From an uncultured Flavobacteriaceae bacterium (GTDB lineage Bacteria; Bacteroidota; Bacteroidia; Flavobacteriales; Flavobacteriaceae): a stretch of DNA of 64,000 nucleotides. The translations under genes were made by a program, and so were the position numbers. Location of the stretch: assembly GCA_905181615.1 (NCBI GenBank), contig CAJIYH010000005.1, forward strand, positions 1 to 64,000, read 5' to 3'. Of the stretch, positions 1 through 10,235 are shown piece after piece. Every line of letters starts with the position of its first letter. Within the stretch, counting starts at the first letter, position 1. The notes under the pieces are model-generated. The model was not told where the DNA came from. It made no database searches and saw only the letters and a list, made by a program, of their open reading frames with translations.

Positions 1-1202
1 ATCTTCACAATAATTTTGTTTGGGCAAAGGAACATAGGTCAAGTTACTTCCTCCTACTATTTACTTCACCTTTGAGCCAAAGCATAGAGCATTTTTCGTT
101 TTGAAATTGGACCATGTTGGAAACCTGAAGAAAGAATCTTTGGAAAATAGTTATTCAAAACATAGGACACAAATCGACCTGTACAATACTCATGTAAGTG
201 ATAGACTACCTCTTTGGGGCTTACTTCCTTAAAAAGACTACAATAGGCGTTGAAGTACATTATCAGTCGTGGAATTTGGTAAGACGATAGTTGGAGTTCC
301 TCTTTCAATTGAATCTTCTAATCTAACTCCTTTGAAGTCGAAGGGGCTCTCTTTTAGTCATTTGATACTTTCTTTTTATGCTTCATAATAGGTTATGAAG
401 TGCGCTAAAAACAGCGCCAAAAGAAACATACAAATCTAAAAGATAGAAATTCTCTGTTTTCTGTTTTTGTCTCAGTTAAACTCAGATTGTCTTCTTAACA
501 AATTGATACGGGCTTTAAGTTTTGATGAAAGCCATCGGAAATTATAGTTAACAGTAAAGAAGACTCTTTTTCGTTTATTAATCCCACATACTTTATTTTC
601 CCTAAAGTCTTCATTGAAATGGTGCGGAAAACTGAGAAATATACAACTTGTCCTGTGGGGTTTTGTTTTTCTTTAAAAACAGCTTCAATAAAGCTAAATA
701 AACGAGGGCGGTTAAATAAAAAAGAATGTTCCTAGAGCTTGCCATATTCACCCTATTCGTATTTTGTTGCTTGTCTTTAGATTGAACGTTTGCCCTAAGT
801 TCAAACTTAATTGTGTTACTTCTTCAACTGAAAACCCTATGCAACTGACGGAATTGAACGAATTTTCCTTAAGGATATTTATTAATATTCTTAATATCTG
901 CTAATTTTTGTGCGAAAAACTCTGTGTTCTGGTCAAAAAGTATTAAAAGAATAGAGATAAATGTCATTGAAGATAATTTTTGATCAAGGAATAATTCGAT
1001 TTTTACTGTAAATAAAATCTGTATAATCTTGTTTTTCTACAAGTGCTAAATCGTTTAACAATTTAGCATTATTGAAATTTATGACTCCTTCAGAACAAAG
1101 CGTACCCTGTTTAAAATTATAGGAATACAGAATCTCATTAGGAGATGCCTGCAGGCGCATATCCTTTGTAGATTTAGTTATAACAAGTGATCTCTTCTTC
1201 AT
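1..1202 (-). pseudogene. Decayed surface-polysaccharide gene, unrecognised, cut by window start
   Basis: The reading starts at an ATG at 1202 that overlaps the stop of the preceding gene (TAATG), as in the rest of this operon. About 72 codons are open, then the protein-like sequence continues only by changing frame: one stretch near 850-990, another of about 70 codons near 490-710, and a last one at 66-308 containing GFQHGPISKRK. A 'QHG' motif is common in GT-B-like capsule and surface-glycan transferases. That resemblance and the position at the distal end of a glycan operon are the only clues to function. No domain can be named with confidence. Several frameshifts and stops make a working product unlikely if the sequence is correct. 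The gene runs off the left edge. Confidence 0.45.
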
Positions 1203-2587
1203 TATTGTTTTATAATATCTTTTAAAATTTCAGCGGTTGTCTGTCCTCCTAAACTAAAGGTGTTAATGTAATTAAACTGTCTTTGTTATCCAAAGAGAGA
1301 ACTGCTGATATCTGATCTGTAATGGCTGATCAAAGGCTATTTTTTGATAAAGGCTATCTTGTTTTAAACAATGAAGAGTCTTTGGATCCTATTTTCCTGT
1401 TACCTATATCAAAAAAAATAACTTTTTTGTGGGTAGCAAGAGTTTCTGTTAGAGCGTAGATACATAGTCTAAAATAAATCCATCATAGCAATCAAAACAC
1501 TTTTCTAAAGTTTCCTTTTCCAACTCATTTTCATGTAAGTGAGAGTAGATCGCGCTAGTTTTAGGGTGGGTTTTAATCATGTACTCAACATTATTCTCCT
1601 TTAATGTCTTCAATAGAGTTTTTTGCCAATCAATATAAAATGCGTCATAAAAATTTCGGTACGGAGCATACGTCTTATAAGATGAAAGACTTGTAGGGAT
1701 ATAAAGTAGTTTTTTAGTGGTGGTCTTATGCTTTTTGTTATGAATCTTTTGAATGTGAGCAGACTTTGTATTTATAACCGAATTACTATCGCTTAGTTCT
1801 TTTGCAGGAAATCCTCCATAATTTACATAGATGAATTAAATTTCCATTCTCCATATTCCACGATAGGTTCTTCTATAATGGCTATTGAAGCGTATCCGTG
1901 ACTAAAAGAAATGACATTCCCTTTATCTTTTAAAAAGTTAGCTGAAGCTACTCTTTGCATTAATGAAGAATTACTCCCTGCAAGCAAAAATTCATTTTTC
2001 TTAGAGATTGGTTTATACCCTTCAAAACAAATGAATTGTTTAAAATAATTTTCTAGTGCTTGTATGTGTTTTTCTGAAAAAGGTAATTCTAAAGTCTTTG
2101 AGATTTGCGTAATTTCATTTACAAAAAATTGATAATGACTAATCTTAATAGTTAGTTTTTTTCTTTTTTCTTTTTTTATTTTAACCTTCCATGCTTTCTT
2201 GAAAAGGCTTATTTTTTCTTCACTTCTAAGATTAGGACCAACCCAAAGAGTTTTTTTTGACCAGAAATTTAATTTAAAAAATAAAAAATAAAAAGGAATA
2301 GATTCTTGTTTAAAAGCCTGAATTTGGAATGCATTAGGGTCTGTTATGAATCTAGAGTTCACAAAAGGAAAGCTTGTTTTTTTGTTACTTTTTATTTGGG
2401 TAAGAATAGTGATATAGGCTGACGAATAAAAACATACCAATTCATGAAAAAATAACTCAAATAGATCAACATTAGTTTGCTTTGATTTCTTTTTAACACA
2501 GTTTTGCAATAGTTTTATACATCGATACCCAAATGCATTGATCTTTTGTTGATTCTCACTATGTTTTAAAAACTTGTCATTACTCAT
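1202..2587 (-). pseudogene. Surface carbohydrate biosynthesis protein, GT-B-like, frameshifted
   Basis: The first 254 codons (2587-1823) are open and end in VEYGEWKFNSSM and a stop. The adjoining frame then continues the protein (VNYGGFPAKELS, then LLYIPTSLSSY) to about 1455. A one-base shift there restores DYVSTALTETLATHKKVIFF, which resembles the 'DS-STAL-E' donor-site loop of GT-B glycosyltransferases. The distal end reads GGQTTAEILKDIIKQ and stops at 1202-1204. The undamaged protein would be about 460 residues. SFSHGYAS near residue 235 resembles the SHG/QHG motif of surface carbohydrate transferases. The start overlaps the upstream aminotransferase by 8 bases, indicating translational coupling. 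Acceptor and donor sugars cannot be inferred. Confidence 0.55.
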
Positions 2588-3916
2588 GATAGGCCTGTAT
2601 TATTTTTTTTATTGCTCGATAAATATCATCTATGTCCTCCTGAGTATTCGGTAACCGGATATGCTCATTGATCGTCATTTCGTGATAATGGAGCTGTTCT
2701 GTATTTGGACATAACCCCTTATTATAGTCCATGTTTAGATGTTGATTTACTGGTGCTTTAAATGGATAACCCTTTTTAAAGAGTTGTTTTTCCTGATACA
2801 GGGGTTGTAAATATAGGGGCGGAGTATAACCCTGAAAAAAAAGAAATCCTTCTGCGTTTAAGGCAGCTACAAATTCATTTCGAGTGATATTGACCTTTTC
2901 TGGAAGGAAACGCATGGGGAAAACATAAAAGGTTGGCTTACACTTCTTGTTTTCCTCACAATTACAGTCTTTGCATTCTGGACGAGAAACTAGGGGCTGT
3001 AAAAAATCAATCTCTAAAAGTTGGTCTACAAGAGAATAAACCATACCTATCCTGGCTTGATTTAATGTGGGAAGTTTTTTTAATTGCACTGAAGCAACCG
3101 CTGCTAAAATCTCGGTCATCCGATAATTATATCCTGCGATATTAACAATGTTTTTATAACCTGCAGGACCAACTACCGCTTCACCATGGTTGCGAATTAG
3201 CTTTAAACGGTAGGCAAGATCATCGTCATTTGTAATACAAACTCCTCCCTCTCCAGTTTGAATTGTTTTGTTAACATTTAAGCTAAAGACTCCAATGTCT
3301 CCTATTGTACCTACTTCTTTTCCTTTATATAAACACCCATGTGCTTGAGCGCAATCCTCGATTATTCTGAGATTAAATTCCTCTGCAATATCCATGATTA
3401 CATCCATATTTGCTGGAATGCCAAATTGATGAACTACAATAATTGCTTTTGTATTTTTTGAAAAGCGACAATCAAACCCTCCAGGTCCAAACTTCCAGTC
3501 TCCAATTCAACATCTGCAAAAACAGGAATAGCACCATAAATAAGTGGAGCCAGTGCGCAGGCTGTCATTGTAAAGGGAGATACAATTACTTCATCACCAT
3601 AACCAATTCCCAGGGCACCAATAGCAGCATATAGACCCGAAGTAGCACTGTTGATTGAAATTGAATGTTTAATGTTATAGTAAGCAGACCATTCAGTTTC
3701 AAATTTTTGTACATAAGGCCCTCCTTCAAAAGAAAAAGGAGCATCAGGTGTATGAGAACCTTCAAAAAGAGATAAATAACCTGACTCAATTACTTCAATG
3801 GCAGCAGCTTTCTCTTCTTTCCCAGTGGTGAAATTATCTAGCCATCTTTTGTGTTCGTTTCTCAGAGGGTTTCCTCCATTTAGCGATAGTTCAGTATTTG
3901 TAAGATCAATCTTCAT
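2580..3916 (-). pseudogene. DegT/DnrJ/EryC1 sugar aminotransferase, one frameshift
   Basis: This is a PLP-dependent sugar aminotransferase of the DegT/DnrJ/EryC1/StrS family, which converts keto-sugar nucleotides to amino sugars. The N-terminal part (3916-3434) carries the SATSGLYAAIGALGIGYGDEV cofactor region. The C-terminal part (3407-2580) carries IIEDCAQAHG and the FSLNVNKTIQTGEGG loop with the PLP-lysine. The two parts join through SKNTKAIIVVHQFGIPAN in a shifted frame. Loss of one G from a GGGG run near 3472 would explain the break. A cysteine-rich insert (CKDCNCEENKKCK) is unusual for the family. It sits after a Gfo/Idh dehydrogenase gene, the usual partner for making an amino sugar. 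Substrate is unknown; the family call is firm. Confidence 0.8.
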
Positions 3917-3970
3917 AGTAAGGAATCATTTTAAAGTATAATTTCATTGATTTTTCAATCCATTTAGTCA

Positions 3971-4911
3971 TTAATCAGCTAAGGTAGTTTTGTTTTGAAA
4001 AAAAAGTTCCATCTCCTGAATTAATCCAAACATATTTGAGACCTCCTGAGTTGGCAAATCATCTGATGAAAGTTTAAGAATGTTTTCATTCATTGTGTTA
4101 ATTGTCTTTTTTTCTATAGAAAGTCGTTGCTCAAAATCTTGAAAATGAATACGGCCTTAAAAAAACTTAAAATCCATTTCAAAAAGTTGATAGAATTGTT
4201 CAGGAACATAATTAATGGTAACAATAAATTCATCATTGAACCGGATTAAAACATCTGTCCAATTAACTTTTTTAAGAGTGATCTTTTTTGCTTCGATACG
4301 AATATCTTCTTCCTTTATTGATTTACCAAACAAGTACATTAAAGTATCTATCGTATGAATTCCATTTTTTTCCCAATCACCATAAGTATAAAAATCCAGG
4401 CGAAAAGGAGCTCCATATTCTTCTTTAGCTATTTGTTTTTTTAACATCTTAAAACGAGCGTTAAAGCGTCTCGATTGGTTAATAATATATCTAAACCATT
4501 TTTTAGCTAATTGTTTTAACTCTCTCTAATTCATCCAACGAAAGGCAAAGGGGTTTTTCAACAATGATCAGTTTTGGGCAATTTACTGAAAGAAGGATTT
4601 CCTTGCTTATTTGAAAATGAGTGTGGTCTGGGGTAGCTACAATAACAAATTCGGGGCTTAGTTCTGCTTAGGGCTCTCGTGGTAATCCGTATAGGTGTGT
4701 GGTATTGAATAGAGGTTTGCTATTTTTTTTGCTTTTTTCTCGTCAACCATGAGCTGCAACATCCTTCTAGGATCTAAAAACTACTGGTGTGCATAGCTCC
4801 TGCATAACTATAGACTGTGGATGGAGATTGAACAAGATTTTGATCAAAAAAACCCGCAATTTTACCACAGCCAATAATAATACCTTTTATTCTTCTCTGA
4901 ATTCTTTCCAT
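3971..4911 (-). pseudogene. Gfo/Idh/MocA-family sugar dehydrogenase, heavily broken
   Basis: The start at 4911 opens with GIIIGCGKIAGFFDQN, a Rossmann NAD(P)-binding G-x-G-x-x-A/G segment typical of the Gfo/Idh/MocA family. The frame is then lost over roughly 4450-4780. It returns at 4447 with the C-terminal domain: YGDWEKNGIHTIDTLMYLFG contains the family's catalytic-type H-T-I-D segment. An in-frame TAA at 4157 interrupts the last 60 codons, which end ...QNKTTLAD at 3971. Intact length would be about 313 residues, normal for the family. The start lies inside the 3' end of the cytidylyltransferase gene. The likely role is oxidation of a nucleotide sugar before transamination by the DegT protein downstream. 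That role is inferred. Confidence 0.65.
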
Positions 4912-5640
4912 CTTCGGTGAACTTTAGTGTTAATTTTTGTGATTTCAGGGTTTTTTATAGCGGTCTCGATTAAGTTTTCTGTGCTAAAATCTTCTCCGTA
5001 TTGTGCCACAATAACTTTAAGAAGCTGTGTCAACATCAAAAAATCTTCTTGAGTGTCTATTTCAAAATAAAACTCTGGATAATTAAATTTTATAGGTGCT
5101 TCTATTAAACAGCAATGTTAAATTTGTTGAATGTTAGGCCCAACATGTTCTCGTAATGGGTCATCAATGGCTGTGCTTTTTTGAGCTTCCAAAAGGCATG
5201 AAGCTTTGTAAACGGTTACCTCCAAACCTGGTGGATAAGTAGTTTTTATTGCATTACTCACATAGTCTAGAGAGGAGGTGTTTTTCAATAAATAACCAAT
5301 CATTTGATCAACTTGAAAAAAATCGACAAACGGGGAGTCTCCATAAAACTCAACGTGAATATCAGCACAAGTGGAAAAAAACGCATCGTGTACTCTGGAC
5401 AAAACATCTTCTTCACTGCCACGCCAACAACTAACATTTAATCGTTTTGCTTCTGCTTCTAAAACGTCATCTTGCGGCTGGTCTGGTTGTTGCCACAATT
5501 ATTTCATCAATCAGCAAGTGATTTTTTAATACGCTGTATTTGCCACTCCAAAATCGATTGTTCCTTCAATTTTTTTCAATACTTTTCCAGGAAGACGGTT
5601 GTATCCCATGCGCACTTGGAGCGAATTGCTCGATTCTCAT
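4887..5640 (-). pseudogene. SpsF/NeuA-like cytidylyltransferase, frameshifted
   Basis: The N-terminus contains QVRMGYNRLPGKVLKKIEG, the nucleotide-binding QxRxGSxRLPGKVL signature of CMP-sugar synthetases and the SpsF family. One or more indels around 5500-5560 shift the frame. The rest (5498-5118) includes QPQDDVLE, GSEEDVLSRV, HVEFYGDSPFVD, ending GPNIQQI at an in-frame TAA. The same frame continues past that stop to VHRRWKEFREE at 4887. The predicted product activates an acidic nonulosonate-type sugar with CTP. It starts inside the stop of the previous gene (ATGA, 5637-5640) and its end overlaps the Gfo/Idh start. With NeuB and the GNAT it forms a nonulosonic-acid block. The exact sugar is not evident. 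Confidence 0.65.
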
Positions 5641-6587
5641 TCCGACTTCGATAATCTCTTTAAAATGTTATGTTTAGAGCCAAGAAAGGATACCGATGAA
5701 ATCGTGGATTTGAAGTAAGCCTTTTCTTGCAAGAGACTGGCCAATTCGTTCTCTTGAAGGTTATACGATAAATGGAGTTCTTCTCCAATAAAGCGCTCCG
5801 TTTGATTCGGCCTATAGGTATACACTGTACTCCCCATTAGCGCTAATTCGATCAATAAAAAAGAATTCATCCCAATGATAATTTCATATTTTCCCATCGC
5901 TTCTTTGGTAGCTTCTTGGAGGAGCTCTACACCATGTGCTTGACACAGGGTTTTATATTTATCCTTTTTTTCTTCTGGATGTAGCTTAATAAAAAGTGGG
6001 GTCTGTGGGGGTTTATATTTCAAAATAGCTTCTAAAACACAATGTTCATCAAAACCATATTTTTGTTTTAATTGAAAGTGAGGGTCACTCATGTGTTCTG
6101 AAACAAACAGAATGGCATTATTCTTTGATTGTTTCATTTTTGGACTTTGTTCTAGTTTCTCCAAAGTTGGATTTCCAACAGAACATATACTATTTTGGTT
6201 TATACCCAATTCAATCAATTTCTGTTTACAGCTAACATCATTAACCCAAAATTCTAACGGAAAGTTACTTTCGTCCAATGCCGTGATTCTTTCCTTAAAA
6301 TTGGTCCAATGTTCAATTATCATGATTGTTTTTATCTTATTTTGCTTTCCCCATTTCAATAATTGAAAATCAATTGACATATTAGATAAAGGACTTCCAA
6401 CGATGATTTGACTCACTTTTTCTTTCGGTATTCGATCTGATTTGTAGGCTATTGCCTTGATATTATTTTTAGTAAAAACCTTTGCCGAAATGACGGAGGA
6501 AAAACACAAATAGGGAGTACTAATCGAATGGATTACTTCCGATAAATATTGAGCCGGACCGGCATCTGCTGTACCAAATACAATCAC
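5637..6587 (-). CDS. GT-B-like surface glycan protein
   Basis: An intact 316-residue soluble protein. I do not recognise a named family with certainty. Alternating beta strands and helices, SEHMSDPHF in the middle, FIKLHPEE and the later MGKYEIIIGMNSFLLIELALMGSTVY fit the C-terminal half of GT-B folds related to polysialyltransferase or capsule-synthesis proteins. There the HPEE and S/N-S-x-x-x-E-A positions line the nucleotide-sugar pocket. It lies between the GNAT and cytidylyltransferase genes, with 4-base ATGA overlaps at both ends, so it is made as part of that block. It could instead be a 2-epimerase-like or SpsG/PseG-like enzyme. It is one of only four intact genes in this operon. Confidence 0.6.
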   Translation of the reverse strand: MIVFGTADAGPAQYLSEVIHSISTPYLCFSSVISAKVFTKNNIKAIAYKSDRIPKEKVSQIIVGSPLSNMSIDFQLLKWGKQNKIKTIMIIEHWTNFKERITALDESNFPLEFWVNDVSCKQKLIELGINQNSICSVGNPTLEKLEQSPKMKQSKNNAILFVSEHMSDPHFQLKQKYGFDEHCVLEAILKYKPPQTPLFIKLHPEEKKDKYKTLCQAHGVELLQEATKEAMGKYEIIIGMNSFLLIELALMGSTVYTYRPNQTERFIGEELHLSYNLQENELASLLQEKAYFKSTISSVSFLGSKHNILKRLSKSE

Positions 6588-7159
6588 TGTTGTTGTTTTA
6601 TTTTTTTACTATTTTTCCCGTCCTCAGGATTTAATAAAAAGCCTTGAACTAAATCAGCCCAATGCCCATTAATTAAAAATCGTTTTGGAAAAATCACGCA
6701 TGGATTCATTCCTAATTTTTCCATTAACCGAATCATCCCTAGGTTCAAGCTCGCAGTTCCACAACTAATCAAATTGATCCGTTTTTTTTTAAATAGATAA
6801 TTACTTAGATTCTTTATTGCCAATAAACCGATCCCTCTCCCCCAGAAATCTTTTTCTCCAATCAGAATAGAAATGTCTGCATATTCATTCATTGCATCAA
6901 TACTTATCCCTAGGTTGCCTATGTGTCTATATTTGTCTGAATAGTTATTTCTTGCCTCAAGTGCAAAGAATAAGTCATCACTCTGCGATTGTTCCTCATA
7001 ATAGTTTTGACAACTTGCTAGGGTGTGAGAAAAATGACGCTGTTCCGAATACTTTACCGCAACCGGATCATTGAGCCACGCAACATACTTTTCTGTAAGG
7101 TGCTGGGGGCTAAAGTCGATAATTCTCAACTGGTCATTTTCAAAATATATTTCACTCAT
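6584..7159 (-). CDS. GNAT-family N-acetyltransferase
   Basis: An intact 191-residue protein with the layout of RimJ/RimL/PseH-type acetyltransferases. The N-terminus has YFENDQLRIIDFSPQHLTEK-type strands, followed by VAWLNDPVAVKYSEQRH. The acetyl-CoA loop is IGEKDFWGRGIGLLAIKNL (Q/R-x-x-G-x-G/A motif) near residues 118-136. CGTASLNLGMIRLMEKLGM follows, equivalent to the usual 'N-x-x-S-x-x-x-x-E-K-x-G-F' element. In nonulosonate pathways such enzymes N-acetylate an amino sugar before NeuB acts. Its start overlaps the end of the neuB-like gene by 8 bases and its stop overlaps the next start, which supports that role. The C-terminal lysine-rich tail is unremarkable. Family assignment is secure; substrate is inferred from context. 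Confidence 0.8.
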   Translation of the reverse strand: MSEIYFENDQLRIIDFSPQHLTEKYVAWLNDPVAVKYSEQRHFSHTLASCQNYYEEQSQSDDLFFALEARNNYSDKYRHIGNLGISIDAMNEYADISILIGEKDFWGRGIGLLAIKNLSNYLFKKKRINLISCGTASLNLGMIRLMEKLGMNPCVIFPKRFLINGHWADLVQGFLLNPEDGKNSKKIKQQQ

Positions 7160-8207
7160 TTGTTACCGTTTTTAGCATTTCCCATACAATTTGTTCATCT
7201 TCTTTTATTGCCCTGGTTGTTTCTTTTCCGATGACTTGGTCAATGTCTTTGGGACTAATGCCCGATGCGGGACGCTTAAAGGTTAGATGTGCTTCAGTAA
7301 TTGTTGTTCCGGCTGGAATATCTAAAGAAGAAACTAGGCTTCTACGTGCATTTTCAATGGCTTTCGCTTGACTCGATAGATCATCGAAATCAACAGATTT
7401 ATAGAGTGTTGAGACTAGGGATAAGGACTCTGTAAATTGTTTTAAATCGTTTAAATCCATCGCGTGATAATGATCATTACCGGGCAAACTCTTATCAAAG
7501 GTAAAATGTTTTTCAATCACTCTAGCCCCAAGAAGAACTGCTGCAATACAAGGCAGCATGTCTTGTGGATTGGTATGATCCGAATAACCAATCAAGTATT
7601 GGGGAAACAGTTCTTTTAAAGTTTTTATTTTTTGAAGACTCGCAAATTCATTTGGGGTAGGATAGTTTAACACACAGTGCAAAAGTGATAGATGAATGTT
7701 ATAGGGGGATATCCAATCAATTGCTTCTTGGATTTCTTTTCTAGTACTAGCACCAGTTGAGAGAATAATGGGTTTGTTGAACTGACACAGATATTGGATA
7801 AAAGGTTTGTTGGTAATGTCCGAAGAAGATATTTTATAAACATCCATCAAATCATTTAAAAACAATGCCGACTCTATATCGAAAGGAGTAGACATGAATT
7901 CTATATCTACCTGATTGCAATAAATTTTTAAGTCTTGAAATTCTTTTTTCCAAAAGGAGTCATTCTTTTTAAATAATTCAAATTGAATTACTTAGACACA
8001 AGTTGTCACAAAAGCTGGAGAATTCTTTGAAGCTAATGTTTCGGCCTTATAGGATTGAAATTTAACCGCATCTGCGCCGCCTTCCTTGGCTTGATCAATC
8101 ATCAACTTCGCTTTATCCAGAGAGCCTTCATGGTTTACTCCAATCTCGGCAATTATAAAAGGACGTAAAGATTGATCTTCTCTTTCAATAAATTCGTTGT
8201 GTTTCAT
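7152..8207 (-). pseudogene. neuB: NeuB-family N-acetylneuraminate/nonulosonate synthase, interrupted
   Basis: This family condenses phosphoenolpyruvate with an N-acyl amino sugar to make a nonulosonic acid. The N-terminus has IIAEIGVNHEGSLDKAKLMI and GGADAVKFQSYKAETLAS. The reading then hits TAA at 7992-7994. The same frame resumes with QFELFKK and continues through MSTPFDIESA (PFD motif), IGYSDHT, ARVIEKHFT and the C-terminal SAF (antifreeze-like) domain GTTITEAHLTFKRPASGI. The interrupted stretch is about two codons shorter than usual and lacks the W-D-T-T motif, so it looks like several small indels rather than one nonsense change. Total length matches the family (about 350 residues). Sialic, legionaminic or another product cannot be separated from sequence alone. 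Confidence 0.8.
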
Positions 8208-8276
8208 ATTCTTGTTTTTATACTTTAACGCTTATGTATATTTAAATGATTTTAATAAAAAATAATGTATTGCCTT

Positions 8277-9576
8277 TCACATATTAAAAAATAGTGTTAG
8301 TTGAATTAATAAAAAGACTAAAATTATGAACAAGGTAATCCAGGCACTGAAAAATTTTGAGAAAATTAAAAACTGCTTAAATGAATAACTGTCTTTTTTT
8401 AATTTAATGTTACATAAAAGGGTTTCAAAATGACTAATATAGATATTGCGTATATTCCAATCACCAAAAAACGAATAAAACAGATAATGTAGACTGGAAT
8501 AAAACGGTCTACCCCTTTTGTCAAGAGTAAATAACCGGAAATCGATCCTACACCGTAACAAGGAATTAACCATTTTATTACTGAAAACACTTCTCCAAGA
8601 GCCAAATAGATTATTTCGTTTCCTATAAAATTGATAATGATTTGCGCAATATAAATTATGGGAAAGAAAATAAACAAAAAGAAGATGGATAATTTTTTCA
8701 TGATTAGTTTTGGAATTGCTTTTATTCTAGTCAAGATTGTTTTACCCTAATTGAAATTGGTTTAATAAGTTCATCTAAAAGCCCGGTACCTAGTTTTAGA
8801 AGAAATAGACAAGCAGCATAAAGACATGCATCTGCCAAGGAAAAATAATGTGTGATCAAGTAACGCTCAAAAAATATCCACAAACCCAATAGGATGGAAA
8901 TTCCTGAAAAGAACAAACCAAATTTTAGTTGTCGCTTTAACTCTATGTGATCAAATTTAAAATCAAATCCAATCTCGTATTTATTGTAAAAGTAGGCAAA
9001 GATTAAAAGTAAAGCGAATGACTTAACCACCAAAGGGGCATAAATCCCAATAAAAGCAACAGTTGATAAAATAAGCATGTTTTGAACAATAATTAACACC
9101 AAAGAAAATTTGGCAAATTGCTGGAAATTTTTATTTAGGATCATGTCCATTCCAATAACTTTTATTCCTTTTGTAAGAAGAAAAGAAACTGCGCCAAAAA
9201 TAATTCCAACCTTTACTTGGAATGATTTATCAATAAAGAATAAGGTGAAAAATAACAGGGCAAATAATATCAACGTAATAAGCAACTCAAATCCATAAGC
9301 AGTTTTCTTTCTGTTCTTTGCTAAAGTTGGGTTGTTTACTAAGTCATAGTTGTATTCTCTCTGAACATTGCTTAACAAGCCTATATCTGCGTGTTTTGAA
9401 AGGGAAATGATTTGGTTTACAATGTCAATAATCCCAAAATCTGCAGGTGAAAATATTTTTAAAAAAACAGCTCCTCTTAATAAATCAAAAACTTTCCCAA
9501 TAGAAGATGCAACAAAAAGATAACTACTCTCTTTGAGGAGTTTATTCGATTTTATGGAAAATAATGAACTGGTCAA
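8277..9576 (-). pseudogene. Wzx-type polysaccharide flippase, frameshifted
   Basis: This is a multi-spanning membrane protein of the MATE/Wzx polysaccharide-export family. The first 281 codons (9576-8731) hold about eight hydrophobic helices and the early signature SSYLFVASSIGKVFDLLRG, typical of lipid-linked oligosaccharide flippases. The reading stops at 8731. A second frame (8734-8399) carries a further three or four helices (IPKLIMKKLSIFFLFIF onward) and a third (to 8277) carries the terminal helices. The parts overlap as expected from single-base shifts. Together they give about 430 residues and 12-13 helices, the normal size. It would move the repeat unit across the inner membrane. It is placed 2 bases after the glycosyltransferase gene in the same operon. 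Confidence 0.7.
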
Positions 9577-9578
9577 AA

Positions 9579-10235
9579 CTAAGTATTTTTAAGACGTTTC
9601 ACATTGTATTTATCCATCATTTCATCATTTTTAGTCATGTTCTTATCGTGTTGTCTGTAACGATATAAGGGAAACTGTAAATGAGAAACACCAAACTTTT
9701 TCAAAAAACGATCCATTAACTCCCGCTCTTCATTCCATAATTGGTCTTCATTGTATAAACCAATTTCTATGAGTTGTTCTATTCTAAACATAACGCCACA
9801 ACCTATTGGCTTTTCTTCATATGAATGACGCTCAATGATCTCTTCTTTATCATCAACTTCCAAATAATCGCAACTAACTGCGTCAACATGGCTATTCATC
9901 TTCATGAAGAGGCTTAAAATATTTAAATACTCAAAATGTACATAATCATCCGAATCTAGGCGGATAATAAACCTACCTTTAGCCTTTTTGATTCCTGCAT
10001 TTAAGGCAGATGGTAACCCTTTATTTTGTGGCTGTTTTACAAGGATTATTTCCTCTAAAAATTTCTTTATTACGCTTAGAGTATTGTCGGTAGAACAATC
10101 GTCTATAACAATTATTTCATAATCCTTTTGATCCATCGATTGGTTGAGTATTGAACGTATACAACGCCCAATAAATCGTTCTTGATTAAAAACGGGAATA
10201 ATTACACTAATATGAATATTATTTTGAACAGGCAT
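9579..10235 (-). CDS. Family 2 glycosyltransferase
   Basis: An intact 218-residue GT-A protein. HISVIIPVFNQERFIGRCI at residues 8-26 is the classic GT2 N-terminal strand. IVIDDCSTDNT provides the first Asp pair, NKGLPSALNAGIKKAKG is the helix that precedes the metal site, and FIIRLDSDDY carries the DxD-like metal-binding motif. LWNEERELMDRF supplies the acidic region that usually contains the catalytic base. At 218 residues it is short but includes the complete catalytic domain and no membrane anchor. It starts within the last codons of the kdnA-like gene and ends two bases before the flippase, so it belongs to the repeat-unit assembly module. Donor and acceptor sugars are unknown. Confidence 0.85.
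   Translation of the reverse strand: MPVQNNIHISVIIPVFNQERFIGRCIRSILNQSMDQKDYEIIVIDDCSTDNTLSVIKKFLEEIILVKQPQNKGLPSALNAGIKKAKGRFIIRLDSDDYVHFEYLNILSLFMKMNSHVDAVSCDYLEVDDKEEIIERHSYEEKPIGCGVMFRIEQLIEIGLYNEDQLWNEERELMDRFLKKFGVSHLQFPLYRYRQHDKNMTKNDEMMDKYNVKRLKNT

Noticed and set aside
7992-8000. Simple nonsense mutation in neuB
   Set aside because: The frame is the same on both sides, but the W-D-T-T motif is missing and the stretch is about two codons short, so several small indels fit better than one base change.
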